A DNA stretch of 64,000 nucleotides from Prosthecobacter debontii (GTDB lineage: Bacteria > Verrucomicrobiota > Verrucomicrobiia > Verrucomicrobiales > Verrucomicrobiaceae), in NCBI RefSeq assembly GCF_900167535.1, contig NZ_FUYE01000005.1, positions 310,001 to 374,000 on the forward strand. Direction: 5' to 3'. Positions 1 through 6,490 of this stretch are shown here, in pieces; positions within the stretch are counted from its first letter, which is position 1, and each line of letters begins with the position of its first letter. A model generated the notes under the pieces. That model made no database searches, was not told the DNA's origin, and saw only the letters and a program-made list of their open reading frames with translations. Position numbers and translations under genes: made by a program.

Positions 1-417
1 CACAAGGATTGTAGTGAGGAAGAGTTTCTTCAAAGAATGCACGGTTACGACGTGCTGCAGTTGGTAAAGTCTCCCGGATTGCCCCAGTTCACTCATGGGG
101 GCCTCTACGCCGGAGCGGACCCGACGAGCTATCGGGGGCAGTTTGTGATGGACTCCAAGGATCTCATTACCGATGAGATCGCCAACCGCGGGTATCGATC
201 ATTCACAGCAGAAGAAGCCGTGGATTACGGAAGACAGCTTCTTGAGCGAGCCCGTGAGGCAGCTCGACAGCACAGCCTAGATGTTGCGACGGTCGCAGTA
301 TCGCCAGATGATGACCCTTTGGATTCCATCGCTGGCCAAGTCGAGATTTTTCGGACTGCTGGCGAGTGGTTTCAGTTCTGGGGAGGGAAGGGGCACTCTA
401 TCGAGCCTTGGGCATGA
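1..417 (+). CDS. hypothetical protein, 5' end outside window
   Basis: The reading frame is open from base 1, and an internal ATG lies at 37, so the true start may be left of the window. At least 126 residues are visible. The protein is soluble and mixed acidic/basic with no recognised domain; Trp and Gly cluster near the C-terminus (EWFQFWGGKG). It is the first of a series of short same-strand genes, and an attC-like inverted repeat follows within a few bases of its stop, so it is probably integron cassette cargo. No function is assigned. Confidence 0.55.
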   Translation, partial: HKDCSEEEFLQRMHGYDVLQLVKSPGLPQFTHGGLYAGADPTSYRGQFVMDSKDLITDEIANRGYRSFTAEEAVDYGRQLLERAREAARQHSLDVATVAVSPDDDPLDSIAGQVEIFRTAGEWFQFWGGKGHSIEPWA

Positions 418-426
418 GCGGCACAC

Positions 427-530
427 ATCCAACAACACGGGCGAACAAAACGGATGCAATCAACGCTGAATGGCATCAGTCGTGTCATCGACGCTGCCCG
501 CTCGCCGTTGTTGTCGTTTAGACGTTCTGC
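427..530 (+). other. attC-like recombination site (cassette 1)
   Basis: The site starts with ATCCAAC, which fits the R'' consensus RYYYAAC, and ends near GTTCTGC, a degenerate R'. The inner arms AACAAC..GGGCGA and TCGCCGTTGTT are complementary, leaving a large central loop. The right arm (CGCTCGCCG, then TTTAGACGTT) aligns with the right arms of the sites ending at 1611 and 2322. If the arms are aligned instead by their inner stem, the left end would shift to about 412 and overlap the stop codon. It is the weakest of the aligned sites because R' departs from GTTRRRY. Confidence 0.4.
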
Positions 531-585
531 CAACTTCGATGCGTCACTCGTTTTCAACAAAACCAATCTAACCGAAAATACATTT

Positions 586-1011
586 ATGGGAGCATGGGGC
601 ATCAAGACTTTTGAAAACGATGGCGCGTTGGATTGGCTGGGGGACTTTCGAGATGCTCCGTCTGAGGCGAAGTTTCGCCAGACATTTGCACCTCAGCCTC
701 CGAAGGGCTTCCTCTCTAAGTTATTTGGCGGTGGTTCGAGCGCTTCACCTCCTGAACTCGATGGTGAAGACGTATTGGCCGCTGCAGAGATCCTCGCTAC
801 ACTTCGAGGCCATCCAGCCGTTGATGCGATGGAAGATTTAGCGGATTTGCCAGACATCAAGGTCACAGACGAGATCGTCGCACTGGCGATCCAGGCTATC
901 GATTCAGTGATGACTTCCTCGGATCTGAAGGATTGTTGGGAGGACACGGATGATTTTGAATCATGGGTTGAAACGGTGAAGGACATCAGAGCCAGACTAT
1001 CCAGAGCATGA
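586..1011 (+). CDS. DUF4259 domain-containing protein
   Basis: This 141-residue soluble protein opens with MGAWGIKTFENDGALDWLGDF, which matches the usual N-terminus of the DUF4259 family (MGAWG..FxNDxAxDW). That match sets the start at 586; an in-frame ATG at 454 would add 44 residues encoded by the attC-like sequence and is rejected. The rest is acidic and helical, with a conserved-looking stretch ending in DCWEDTDDFESWVETV. The family is uncharacterised and is often found among mobile or defence-associated small genes. It sits between two attC-like sites, consistent with being a cassette gene. Confidence 0.75.
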   Translation: MGAWGIKTFENDGALDWLGDFRDAPSEAKFRQTFAPQPPKGFLSKLFGGGSSASPPELDGEDVLAAAEILATLRGHPAVDAMEDLADLPDIKVTDEIVALAIQAIDSVMTSSDLKDCWEDTDDFESWVETVKDIRARLSRA

Positions 1012-1022
1012 GACATCATTAC

Positions 1023-1100
1023 CCTCAACCAAAGGAAAACTAACGGAGGCAGGTCATTCCACTGATCTGTTGTTTGTTCATAGCTTTTCCTTGGTTCGAA
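1023..1100 (+). other. attC-like hairpin (cassette 2)
   Basis: The arms at 1027-1042 (AACCAAAGGAAAACTA) and 1081-1096 (TAGCTTTTCCTTGGTT) are complementary apart from one extra base on each side, like the extrahelical bases of attC. The arms begin with AAC and end with GTT, the invariant parts of R'' and R'. The outer consensus bases are poor (CCTCAAC, GTTCGAA). The site lies 11 bases after the DUF4259 stop. It shares little primary sequence with the neighbouring sites, as is normal for attC. It could also be an unrelated hairpin. Confidence 0.4.
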
Positions 1101-1145
1101 ACCTTTTCCATGCTCGCCTAACACTGGCAGGTCATCTATCGTCTT

Positions 1146-1553
1146 ATGAAGCACCACACTCTGGAGATCTCTTCAACGGCTCGGCCGCAGTTGCCTTGGA
1201 TTCTACGTGTGACACCGGAGAAGCATCGAGAGTTGATTCAGCGTATCGGGATCATTGTCGGATTCATCTGCCAGATCGTATGGATGTTGGGTGCATTTGC
1301 GGGACTTTTTCTCGGTCCTCTGCTTTTTGCCATCTGGCGACCCACCGCTCCCATTTCTCAGCCCGTCTTCTGGCTTTTGAGGACTTCAGGGCCGGAGTGG
1401 TCTTTGATCATCTACACATTTGTCATGTGGATATGCATCGGGCTCGTCCGCGTTGGCTGCTCTTTTTTCGAATATGTCACCGCAACCCAGTCTTATCTCA
1501 AAGATAAGACACAGGAGGAAGCCGAACAAAATGCTGGTGACAACGGCTCGTAG
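1146..1553 (+). CDS. small membrane protein, unknown function
   Basis: The 135-residue protein has a basic N-terminus and about three hydrophobic stretches: roughly residues 34-60 (IGIIVGFICQIVWML..LFLG), 60-66 extending to a PISQPVF loop, and 84-104 (WSLIIYTFVMWICIGLV). It is therefore likely an inner-membrane protein. The C-terminus is hydrophilic (KDKTQEEAEQNAGDNGS) and its last codons overlap the left arm of the attC-like site starting at 1521, a common arrangement in integron cassettes. No family was recognised. Confidence 0.6.
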   Translation: MKHHTLEISSTARPQLPWILRVTPEKHRELIQRIGIIVGFICQIVWMLGAFAGLFLGPLLFAIWRPTAPISQPVFWLLRTSGPEWSLIIYTFVMWICIGLVRVGCSFFEYVTATQSYLKDKTQEEAEQNAGDNGS

Positions 1554-1611
1554 CCGTTGGTCATCTCAGCGGAGTCTTGCGCTCGCCGCCGCCACCGCTT
1601 AGTCGTTAGGT
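1521..1611 (+). other. attC-like recombination site (cassette 3)
   Basis: The left end is GCCGAAC, one mismatch from GCCTAAC; the right end is GTTAGGT, a perfect GTTRRRY. The arms ATGCTGGTGACAACGGC and GCCGCCGCCACCGCTT can pair imperfectly. A central hairpin, AACGGCT-cgt-AGCCGTT, lies at 1541-1557. The right 65 bases align closely with the site at 2205-2322, including GTCTTGCGCTCGCCG. The stop codon of the preceding gene lies inside the site. Confidence 0.6.
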
Positions 1612-1622
1612 CTCCATCTCGT

Positions 1623-2210
1623 ATGAACGCGTGGCGAACCCCTATCGATGCGAAGGCAAAAGCAAAGTGGATGTGGACCGTTTGGGTGTTGTCTGCTCTT
1701 GCGAGTGTCAGCATGGTTATGGCAGTGCCTCAGATTGACAAGCACCCGATGGGCTTTGCTTTTGCGGTCTCATGGGTTGTTAGTGGATTTGTCGGACTCT
1801 TCACTCAAAACACGCTCCTTCGCAGGAACCCTTGGCATTTTCGTTTTGCGTCATGGGAACGCTCTGGCCAGGTTTACCGCTGGGTTGGCGTTGAGGCATT
1901 CTGTTGGTTGTTGCGGCATAGCCCGCTGGGTTGGCTTAATCCTGCCATCCGGCTGACAGGCCAGAGATCGGGCCTCGAAAACCTGCTGAGACAAATGAAT
2001 TTTGCCGAAGGTGCCCACCTGATCGGGGGGGTGATGACACTAGGTTTCTCCATCGGATCTGCCATGACCGGGCATGTGGCGGTCGCACTCTCTTTTGCCG
2101 TGATCACCCTATTTTTTCATGTCTATCCTCTGCTTACCCAAAGATGGAATCGTCTGCGTGTAGCCAGAGTGATCCAACGAATGGGATCGAAACTTCATGA
2201 AAAAGCCTAA
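1623..2210 (+). CDS. membrane protein, unknown function
   Basis: The start at ATG 1623 gives 195 residues; the open frame extends to 1557, but those codons are attC-like sequence. Hydrophobic segments near residues 20-38 (VWVLSALASVSMVMAV), 45-60 (FAVSWVVSGFVGLF), about 135-150 and 155-172 suggest four membrane spans. Basic residues surround the spans. The gene ends in AAA GCC TAA, and its stop is embedded in the GCCTAAC left end of the next attC-like site. No domain was recognised; it is probably cassette cargo. Confidence 0.6.
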   Translation: MNAWRTPIDAKAKAKWMWTVWVLSALASVSMVMAVPQIDKHPMGFAFAVSWVVSGFVGLFTQNTLLRRNPWHFRFASWERSGQVYRWVGVEAFCWLLRHSPLGWLNPAIRLTGQRSGLENLLRQMNFAEGAHLIGGVMTLGFSIGSAMTGHVAVALSFAVITLFFHVYPLLTQRWNRLRVARVIQRMGSKLHEKA

Positions 2211-2322
2211 CCATGGGGCCGACCTTGCATCGCTCATTACCCCACTGGAGGCAAGGCTCGCAGCCGTCAGTCACATGATCCTAGTCTTGCGCTCGCCGTC
2301 GCCACGGCCTAGACATTTGGGC
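2205..2322 (+). other. attC-like recombination site (cassette 4)
   Basis: This is the best attC-like structure in the window. R'' is GCCTAAC at 2205-2211 and contains the stop of the upstream gene. The L''-like GGCCG at 2217-2221 pairs with CGGCC at 2305-2309. R' is TTTGGGC at 2316-2322, whose outer bases pair with GCC. A short hairpin, GGCTcgcAGCC, lies in the middle. The right half is nearly the same as that of the site at 1521-1611. The length of 118 bases is within the known attC range. Confidence 0.65.
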
Positions 2323-2333
2323 AAAACATATCG

Positions 2334-2789
2334 ATGAGTTCGTCCCAGCTTGTAGAAGGATTCGAGGATCACGATTTCCAGCTTCGTGGCTACACGGTTC
2401 GCGATTACGGGAGATCAATCGTTCTTGATCTGATCCGTGGAGGCGAACCCGAACGAGTGACTTGGTTAGAGTTTTCCGGGGTCGAATCTTATCGCTTCCT
2501 GCATACGGGTGGGGCGAGCATCACTGACATTCTCGAGGTACCGTTTATGGAGGCCATTCGCGAAACGGGAGCCGATTTCCCTGAAGAGTTCCGCCAACAG
2601 GGAGGGTTAGCGGTGCACTTTGAAAGCAATGAAGACTATGCGCGCTACTTTGAGAAGGAGGGACTCCATACTTGGCTGATCCACTCGGCGATTGGATTTA
2701 TCGGGATGGTCGTCGGAGGGTGCCTGACATCTGTTCAAGCCGAACCAAGTGCCGGTGGCGAGTGCTCGAGCGACTCTGACAACCCATGA
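2334..2789 (+). CDS. hypothetical protein with attC-like C-terminal tail
   Basis: The gene encodes 151 residues and begins 12 bases after the attC-like site. The body (to about residue 105) is a soluble alpha/beta-looking protein. A hydrophobic patch follows at about 119-131 (SAIGFIGMVVGGC), then a low-complexity tail (SAGGECSSDSDNP). The tail is encoded by GCCGAACC and following bases at 2739-2760, which resemble the left arm of the attC-like site at 1521. The original stop may therefore have been lost through an attC truncation. The stop overlaps the start of the GNAT gene (ATGA). Function unknown. Confidence 0.55.
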   Translation: MSSSQLVEGFEDHDFQLRGYTVRDYGRSIVLDLIRGGEPERVTWLEFSGVESYRFLHTGGASITDILEVPFMEAIRETGADFPEEFRQQGGLAVHFESNEDYARYFEKEGLHTWLIHSAIGFIGMVVGGCLTSVQAEPSAGGECSSDSDNP

Positions 2790-3406
2790 GCATCTCACCC
2801 AAGAACCTGCCATTTCCGATCTCATTGCCCACTCGCCGGTTGCAACTCAGGCGTTTGCAGAGAGCCGATGCGGAGTCCCTTTGTGCCTATCGTTCGCTGC
2901 CTGAGGTCGCTCGGTATCAGTCATGGGAGACCTATGGCCCCGAGGACGCGGCGCGTCTTCTCCACGATCAGCAGGATCGTGACATTGGTATGCCGGGCAC
3001 ATGGCTTCAGGTGGCTGTCGTCGAGACTAGGACAGGTCAGATGATCGGCGACTTCGGCCTGCACTGTCTCGCTGACGAGCCCTGTCAGTTTGAGATTGGC
3101 GTCACTTTTGCGCCTGATTGGCAAGGACAGGGGTATGCGACCGAGGCACTGGAGTGTTTGCTAAACTATTTGTTTACCGAGCGATCTGCCCGCCGGATTT
3201 TCGCCACGACGGATGTCCTGAACGTGCCGGCAGCTGCCTTGTTCAGGCGGCTGGGATTCCGGCAGGAGGCTCATCATGTGGAGCACCGAGCCTACAAGGG
3301 CACGTGGACCAGCGAGTATGTCTTTGCGCTTTTGGCTCGGGAGTGGGAGGTGAGATCACATTCACATCCGAAGCCCGGCTCGGTTTCGACGTTTGCAGAG
3401 ATTTAG
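2786..3406 (+). CDS. GNAT family N-acetyltransferase (RimJ/RimL type)
   Basis: This 206-residue protein has the typical GNAT layout: the N-terminal strand motif PTRRLQLRRLQRADAESL, the acetyl-CoA binding stretch FAPDWQGQGYATEALECLL (Q/R-x-x-G-x-G/A form, about residues 110-128), and the late element NVPAAALFRRLGFRQEA. RimJ/RimL-like members acetylate N-terminal or side-chain amines, sometimes of antibiotics; the substrate here is unknown. It overlaps the upstream gene by four bases, so the two are likely cotranslated. GNATs are frequent integron cassette cargo, but no attC-like site follows this one. Confidence 0.85.
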   Translation: MSISPKNLPFPISLPTRRLQLRRLQRADAESLCAYRSLPEVARYQSWETYGPEDAARLLHDQQDRDIGMPGTWLQVAVVETRTGQMIGDFGLHCLADEPCQFEIGVTFAPDWQGQGYATEALECLLNYLFTERSARRIFATTDVLNVPAAALFRRLGFRQEAHHVEHRAYKGTWTSEYVFALLAREWEVRSHSHPKPGSVSTFAEI

Positions 3407-3413
3407 AAACCTC

Positions 3414-3974
3414 ATGACCACTCTGACGGAAAAGATAGCCGAGGCCTGCTTTCCTATGTTCGAGAGGGTTTGGTCGGTTGCTCAAGAACCCGTGAGCCAC
3501 CAGGGTCGCTTTCGGCTGGTGGAGTGTGGGGTTTACGAGATAGGCCCGAAGTTCGCCGACGGGGGGATCTGTTTGGATGCTAGCCACTTACCGTTGGACG
3601 ATGTCACCCTGGGGGCGGGTTTTTATATCTTTGGTCTCGATGAGCTGACCCCGCCTACCTTTAGAGTGCAGGTGGGGTGGTTCCGTTCTTGGAGCCATGA
3701 CAGGCAGGCTGGGTTTAGCTTGCTTGAGTATTGCTCTGGCTGTTGTCCGGCTTCCGTGGATGATGGAAGGCGTTGGGTGGAGCGCATTCTTCCTCGTTTT
3801 GAGCGATCCTTGAGAGAGGCGCTGAAGCGAGGGGGCCCCCCTTCAAGGATGGTGCACTTTTGGCAGCGATTTTGGCGGCAGGTGCCTCCCCCGTTCATCA
3901 CCATCCATCCTCATGGGGCGCTGAGAGCTTATCCTGACATGAGCACTTTTGCTGAAAGGTATGACATCGGATAG
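3414..3974 (+). CDS. hypothetical protein
   Basis: The ATG at 3414, 7 bases after the GNAT stop, gives 186 residues; a TTG at 3393 would overlap the GNAT gene. The protein appears soluble and rich in Trp, Phe and Cys (FRVQVGWFRSWSHDRQ, then EYCSGCCPASVDDGRRW). A basic, Pro-rich stretch near residues 140-165 contains RMVHFWQRFWRQVPPPF. No signal peptide or known domain was recognised. It is followed by about 114 bases in which no attC-like structure or terminator is evident. Confidence 0.5.
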   Translation: MTTLTEKIAEACFPMFERVWSVAQEPVSHQGRFRLVECGVYEIGPKFADGGICLDASHLPLDDVTLGAGFYIFGLDELTPPTFRVQVGWFRSWSHDRQAGFSLLEYCSGCCPASVDDGRRWVERILPRFERSLREALKRGGPPSRMVHFWQRFWRQVPPPFITIHPHGALRAYPDMSTFAERYDIG

Positions 3975-4088
3975 GATCTGATCTGTTGGCTTGGGCAGGA
4001 GTGGCGGGTTAAAAGATTTGGTTTCAACAAAATATCTACGAACATCATTGATTTCGCTGGATGGATCATGTGCTATTGGGGCATTACC

Positions 4089-4667
4089 ATGCCGTTTAAG
4101 AATCATCCGACGCAAGAGTCCTCTTTACCCACCCTTGAGACAGGTCGGCTGATTCTCCGGCCTTTTGATCTCTCCGATGCGGAACGGGTGAGGACGTTGG
4201 CTGGGGATCCGAAGATTGCCGCGACGACGCAGAATGTGCCGCATCCCTATCAGGAGGGCATGGCGGAGACCTGGATCGCTTCGCATCCGGCTTTGTTTGA
4301 AAGCGGGGAGGCGGTCAATCTGGCGGTGGTGCTGAAAGTGACGGGAGAACTGATCGGCGCAATCGGCTTCGTCGCTTGTAAGCGACATCGAAGAGCCGAG
4401 CTGGGTTACTGGATCGGCGTTCCGTTTTGGGGACAGGGCTATTGCACAGAAGCTGCAAAAGCCGTGATTCAATATGGGTTTGAGGGGCTCGGTTATCACA
4501 AGATCAATTCCTGTCACATCGCCGGGAATCCCGCCTCTGGTAGGGTGATGGAAAAGTCAGGCCTAACCCGTGAAGGCGTGTTGGTGGATGAAGTCTTTAA
4601 AGACGGAGCTTTTCATACGGTGATGACCTATGGCATCATTCGCGTTGCCGAATCTGTCTGCCATTAG
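4089..4667 (+). CDS. GNAT family N-acetyltransferase (RimJ/RimL type)
   Basis: The start at 4089 gives 192 residues; an in-frame ATG at 4068 is possible. GNAT hallmarks are present: LETGRLILRPFDLSDAERV at the N-terminus, LGYWIGVPFWGQGYCTEAAK (CoA-binding loop with GQGYCTEA, about residues 112-131), and NPASGRVMEKSGL near the C-terminus. It resembles ribosomal-protein-type acetyltransferases; the substrate is unknown. It differs in sequence from the GNAT at 2786-3406, so it is not a recent duplicate. The next gene begins 39 bases downstream. Confidence 0.85.
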   Translation: MPFKNHPTQESSLPTLETGRLILRPFDLSDAERVRTLAGDPKIAATTQNVPHPYQEGMAETWIASHPALFESGEAVNLAVVLKVTGELIGAIGFVACKRHRRAELGYWIGVPFWGQGYCTEAAKAVIQYGFEGLGYHKINSCHIAGNPASGRVMEKSGLTREGVLVDEVFKDGAFHTVMTYGIIRVAESVCH

Positions 4668-4706
4668 CCGTGAGGCGATGTTTCTCCCATTCCAATCCAT
4701 GCATCT

Positions 4707-5117
4707 ATGAGTCTCGGTATCATCCCTGTTTTTCTCCCAGAACTTAAGACCACGAAGTTCAACTTCGATTTTGATGGCAGCACTACCTTGGATTTTGCTG
4801 AGGAATTGGATGAGCTGGCGGGTGAACTCGGCGTGGCATCGCTTGCTGACTTCAGCGATTGCCGCGAGGCGCCGGAGGGTTATGAGGGGGCACCTTGGGA
4901 ACTGGATGAGGTTCTTGGACCCTGGACGGATTGGTTTGCTGCCACAGCAGGCGAAGAAACCTGGACGCGACTGCACGCGCATCTGAAAGATGATCCTGAA
5001 TCTCTGAGTGATCCCGATGCGGTGCCTTACCTTCTGGAAGAACTTTCCGAGTTCATCCGTGTCTTGGATGCCGCCGTGAAAGAAGGGGCTCAGTTTCGTC
5101 TCTCTGTGGTGTCATGA
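4707..5117 (+). CDS. hypothetical acidic protein
   Basis: A 136-residue, strongly acidic protein (many Asp/Glu, for example LDFAEELDELAGELGV) with an aromatic segment, GPWTDWFAATAGEETW, at about 72-87. It has no signal peptide or membrane span. The composition and size are like small immunity- or SMI1-like proteins, but no diagnostic motif is visible, so no function is given. It lies between a GNAT and a VOC-fold gene on the same strand with short gaps and may be cotranscribed with both. Confidence 0.5.
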   Translation: MSLGIIPVFLPELKTTKFNFDFDGSTTLDFAEELDELAGELGVASLADFSDCREAPEGYEGAPWELDEVLGPWTDWFAATAGEETWTRLHAHLKDDPESLSDPDAVPYLLEELSEFIRVLDAAVKEGAQFRLSVVS

Positions 5118-5166
5118 AAGATAAGAGTGCTAATGAAGAGCTTTTTGACATCAGGCATTCGCGACC

Positions 5167-5586
5167 ATGAAATCTCACCTCACTGTCATCACCCTGGGCG
5201 TGGATGATCTCGAACGCGCTGTGTCCTTTTATCGGGACGGATTGGGTTTTTCCACGAAGGGGATTATCGGTCAGGAGTTGGAGCATGGGGCAGTGGTTTT
5301 TTTCGATCTTCAGCCGGGACTGAAACTCGCGCTCTGGCCACGCAGCAGCATCGCTTACGATACGGGTCTCCCACAAAGCCCGGCATCATCCACGGATATG
5401 ACGCTCGGTCATAATGTGGCGACGAGGGAGGAAGTGGGTGCCATCATGCAGCAGGCAAGGCAGGCGGGCGCGAGCGTTGTGAAGGAGGCCCATGACACCT
5501 TCTGGGGTGGGTATTCCGGTTATTTTCGAGATCCGGATGGCCATGTTTGGGAGATCGTCTGGAATCCGAATTTTAAAGACCTCTAA
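5167..5586 (+). CDS. VOC (glyoxalase/bleomycin-resistance fold) family protein
   Basis: The 139-residue protein shows the paired beta-alpha-beta-beta-beta pattern of the vicinal oxygen chelate fold: TVITLGVDDLERAVSFYRDGLGF at the N-terminus and GGYSGYFRDPDGHVWEIVWNP at the C-terminus. Metal-ligand-type positions include His4 and the Glu of the WEIVWNP strand. VOC proteins include glyoxalases, dioxygenases and drug-binding resistance proteins; the substrate cannot be told here. Its CTC TAA C end overlaps a weak attC-like R''. Confidence 0.8.
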   Translation: MKSHLTVITLGVDDLERAVSFYRDGLGFSTKGIIGQELEHGAVVFFDLQPGLKLALWPRSSIAYDTGLPQSPASSTDMTLGHNVATREEVGAIMQQARQAGASVVKEAHDTFWGGYSGYFRDPDGHVWEIVWNPNFKDL

Positions 5587-5639
5587 CTGCCTTTAGGGCA
5601 GGAGATTGATTTCGACAATCGCACGTCAAGTCGTTGGAT
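5581..5639 (+). other. weak attC-like candidate after the VOC gene
   Basis: The left end CTCTAAC contains the VOC gene's stop, and GTTGGAT at 5633-5639 fits GTTRRRY perfectly. The 59-base span is the classical size. An inner hairpin GATTG/CAATC surrounds ATTTCGA. Outer arm complementarity is poor and R'' has a mismatch at its first base. A short hairpin, CTGCC-tttag-GGCAG, also occurs at 5588-5602 with no U-tract. This could be coincidence. Confidence 0.25.
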
Positions 5640-5761
5640 GAATGCTCAACTCGGCGAAGGCTCTTCCCAAGGTTGGGCTTCTTGACAAAATGAAGTGGGA
5701 ATGCATTCCGAGGAGCATTTTATAATAGGAAACAACACGAGCCGATGCTTGGATCTCACTC

Positions 5762-6184
5762 ATGATTCGATCTTTCCGATATACCCAAGCGGAGTGGCCT
5801 ATTTCCCTGGAGGAGCTCAAGCAGAGACGGGATCAGTGTGTAAAAGCGGAGTCGAGATCCTCCATTGTTTTCTTGATCCTTTTCTTCGGTTTTCTGTTCG
5901 CGAATGTGCCCTTCGTCAATTGGATCGAAAGTAATGCAACACTGCCTGTGTGGGTCAAACCCGCGTGGCTTGGATTGTTCATGGTGGTTTTGATCGGTAA
6001 CCTCCCCTTGATGGTGTATCTGCTTAAAAGGCGGGTGCGTTCCTTTGGTTTGAATTGCCCTTCATGTGACAAGATGGTGCATGCTCAGGCCATGGCCATT
6101 GCGGTCGCGACTGGGTATTGCAGTCACTGCGGAGTCAAACTGGTCTCAGATCATACCTTTCAACCGCCGCAGGCTTTGCGGTGA
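5762..6184 (+). CDS. membrane protein with C-terminal zinc ribbon
   Basis: A 140-residue protein. The N-terminal ~30 residues are hydrophilic; two hydrophobic helices follow at about 33-52 (SSIVFLILFFGFLFANV) and 70-87 (WLGLFMVVLIGNLPLMVYLL). A cytoplasmic-type zinc ribbon follows, CPSC at about 99-102 and CSHC at about 119-122. Proteins of this layout are often uncharacterised membrane zinc-ribbon proteins. Upstream at 5698-5709 is a perfect 12-base palindrome, GGAATGCATTCC, and a TATAAT at 5721 that could belong to its promoter; no matching -35 box at normal spacing was found. Confidence 0.6.
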   Translation: MIRSFRYTQAEWPISLEELKQRRDQCVKAESRSSIVFLILFFGFLFANVPFVNWIESNATLPVWVKPAWLGLFMVVLIGNLPLMVYLLKRRVRSFGLNCPSCDKMVHAQAMAIAVATGYCSHCGVKLVSDHTFQPPQALR

Positions 6185-6205
6185 AACGTTTTTGTTATTC
6201 AAGCC

Positions 6206-6490
6206 ATGCCGAATTCATTTACAGCGTTTTCACTGAAGCCGGGCCAGATCTATCGGGTGAAGGCCGCGTTTGTCGATTATGATCGGAAGGAACATCTGGT
6301 GGGAGAAACTTGGCGCTTCGTCCGGTATAATTTCGTGCCCTATGACGATGGTTTGACCCTTTACCTAGAGCCGTTGAACGAAGCGAATGGGCATCGAGTC
6401 ATCCGGCTGCGGTGTGCGCCTGAAGACCAGGAGGCGATAGCGGATCACTTTTCGGACTTTGTGGAAGTGATGAACCCAGGCTCTGAGTGA
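6206..6490 (+). CDS. DUF3601 domain-containing protein
   Basis: A 94-residue protein that appears to be a whole DUF3601 domain: FSLKPGQIYRVKAAFVDYD at the N-terminus, then HLVGETWRF and VPYDDGLTLYLEP, and a C-terminal helix ending DHFSDFVEVMN. The family is small and uncharacterised. It has no signal peptide. It is the last of the plus-strand small-gene series and abuts the stop of the convergent hydrolase gene with no intervening terminator. Confidence 0.7.
   Translation: MPNSFTAFSLKPGQIYRVKAAFVDYDRKEHLVGETWRFVRYNFVPYDDGLTLYLEPLNEANGHRVIRLRCAPEDQEAIADHFSDFVEVMNPGSE

Noticed and set aside
1081..1105. tRNA T-arm-like GGTTCGAAACC
   Set aside because: Flanking stem does not pair and no acceptor, D or anticodon arms could be found; it is explained as the right arm of an attC-like hairpin.
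5682..5726. TTGACA and TATAAT as a sigma-70 promoter
   Set aside because: The spacing is 33 bases instead of 16-18, so the pair is not a functional promoter as such.
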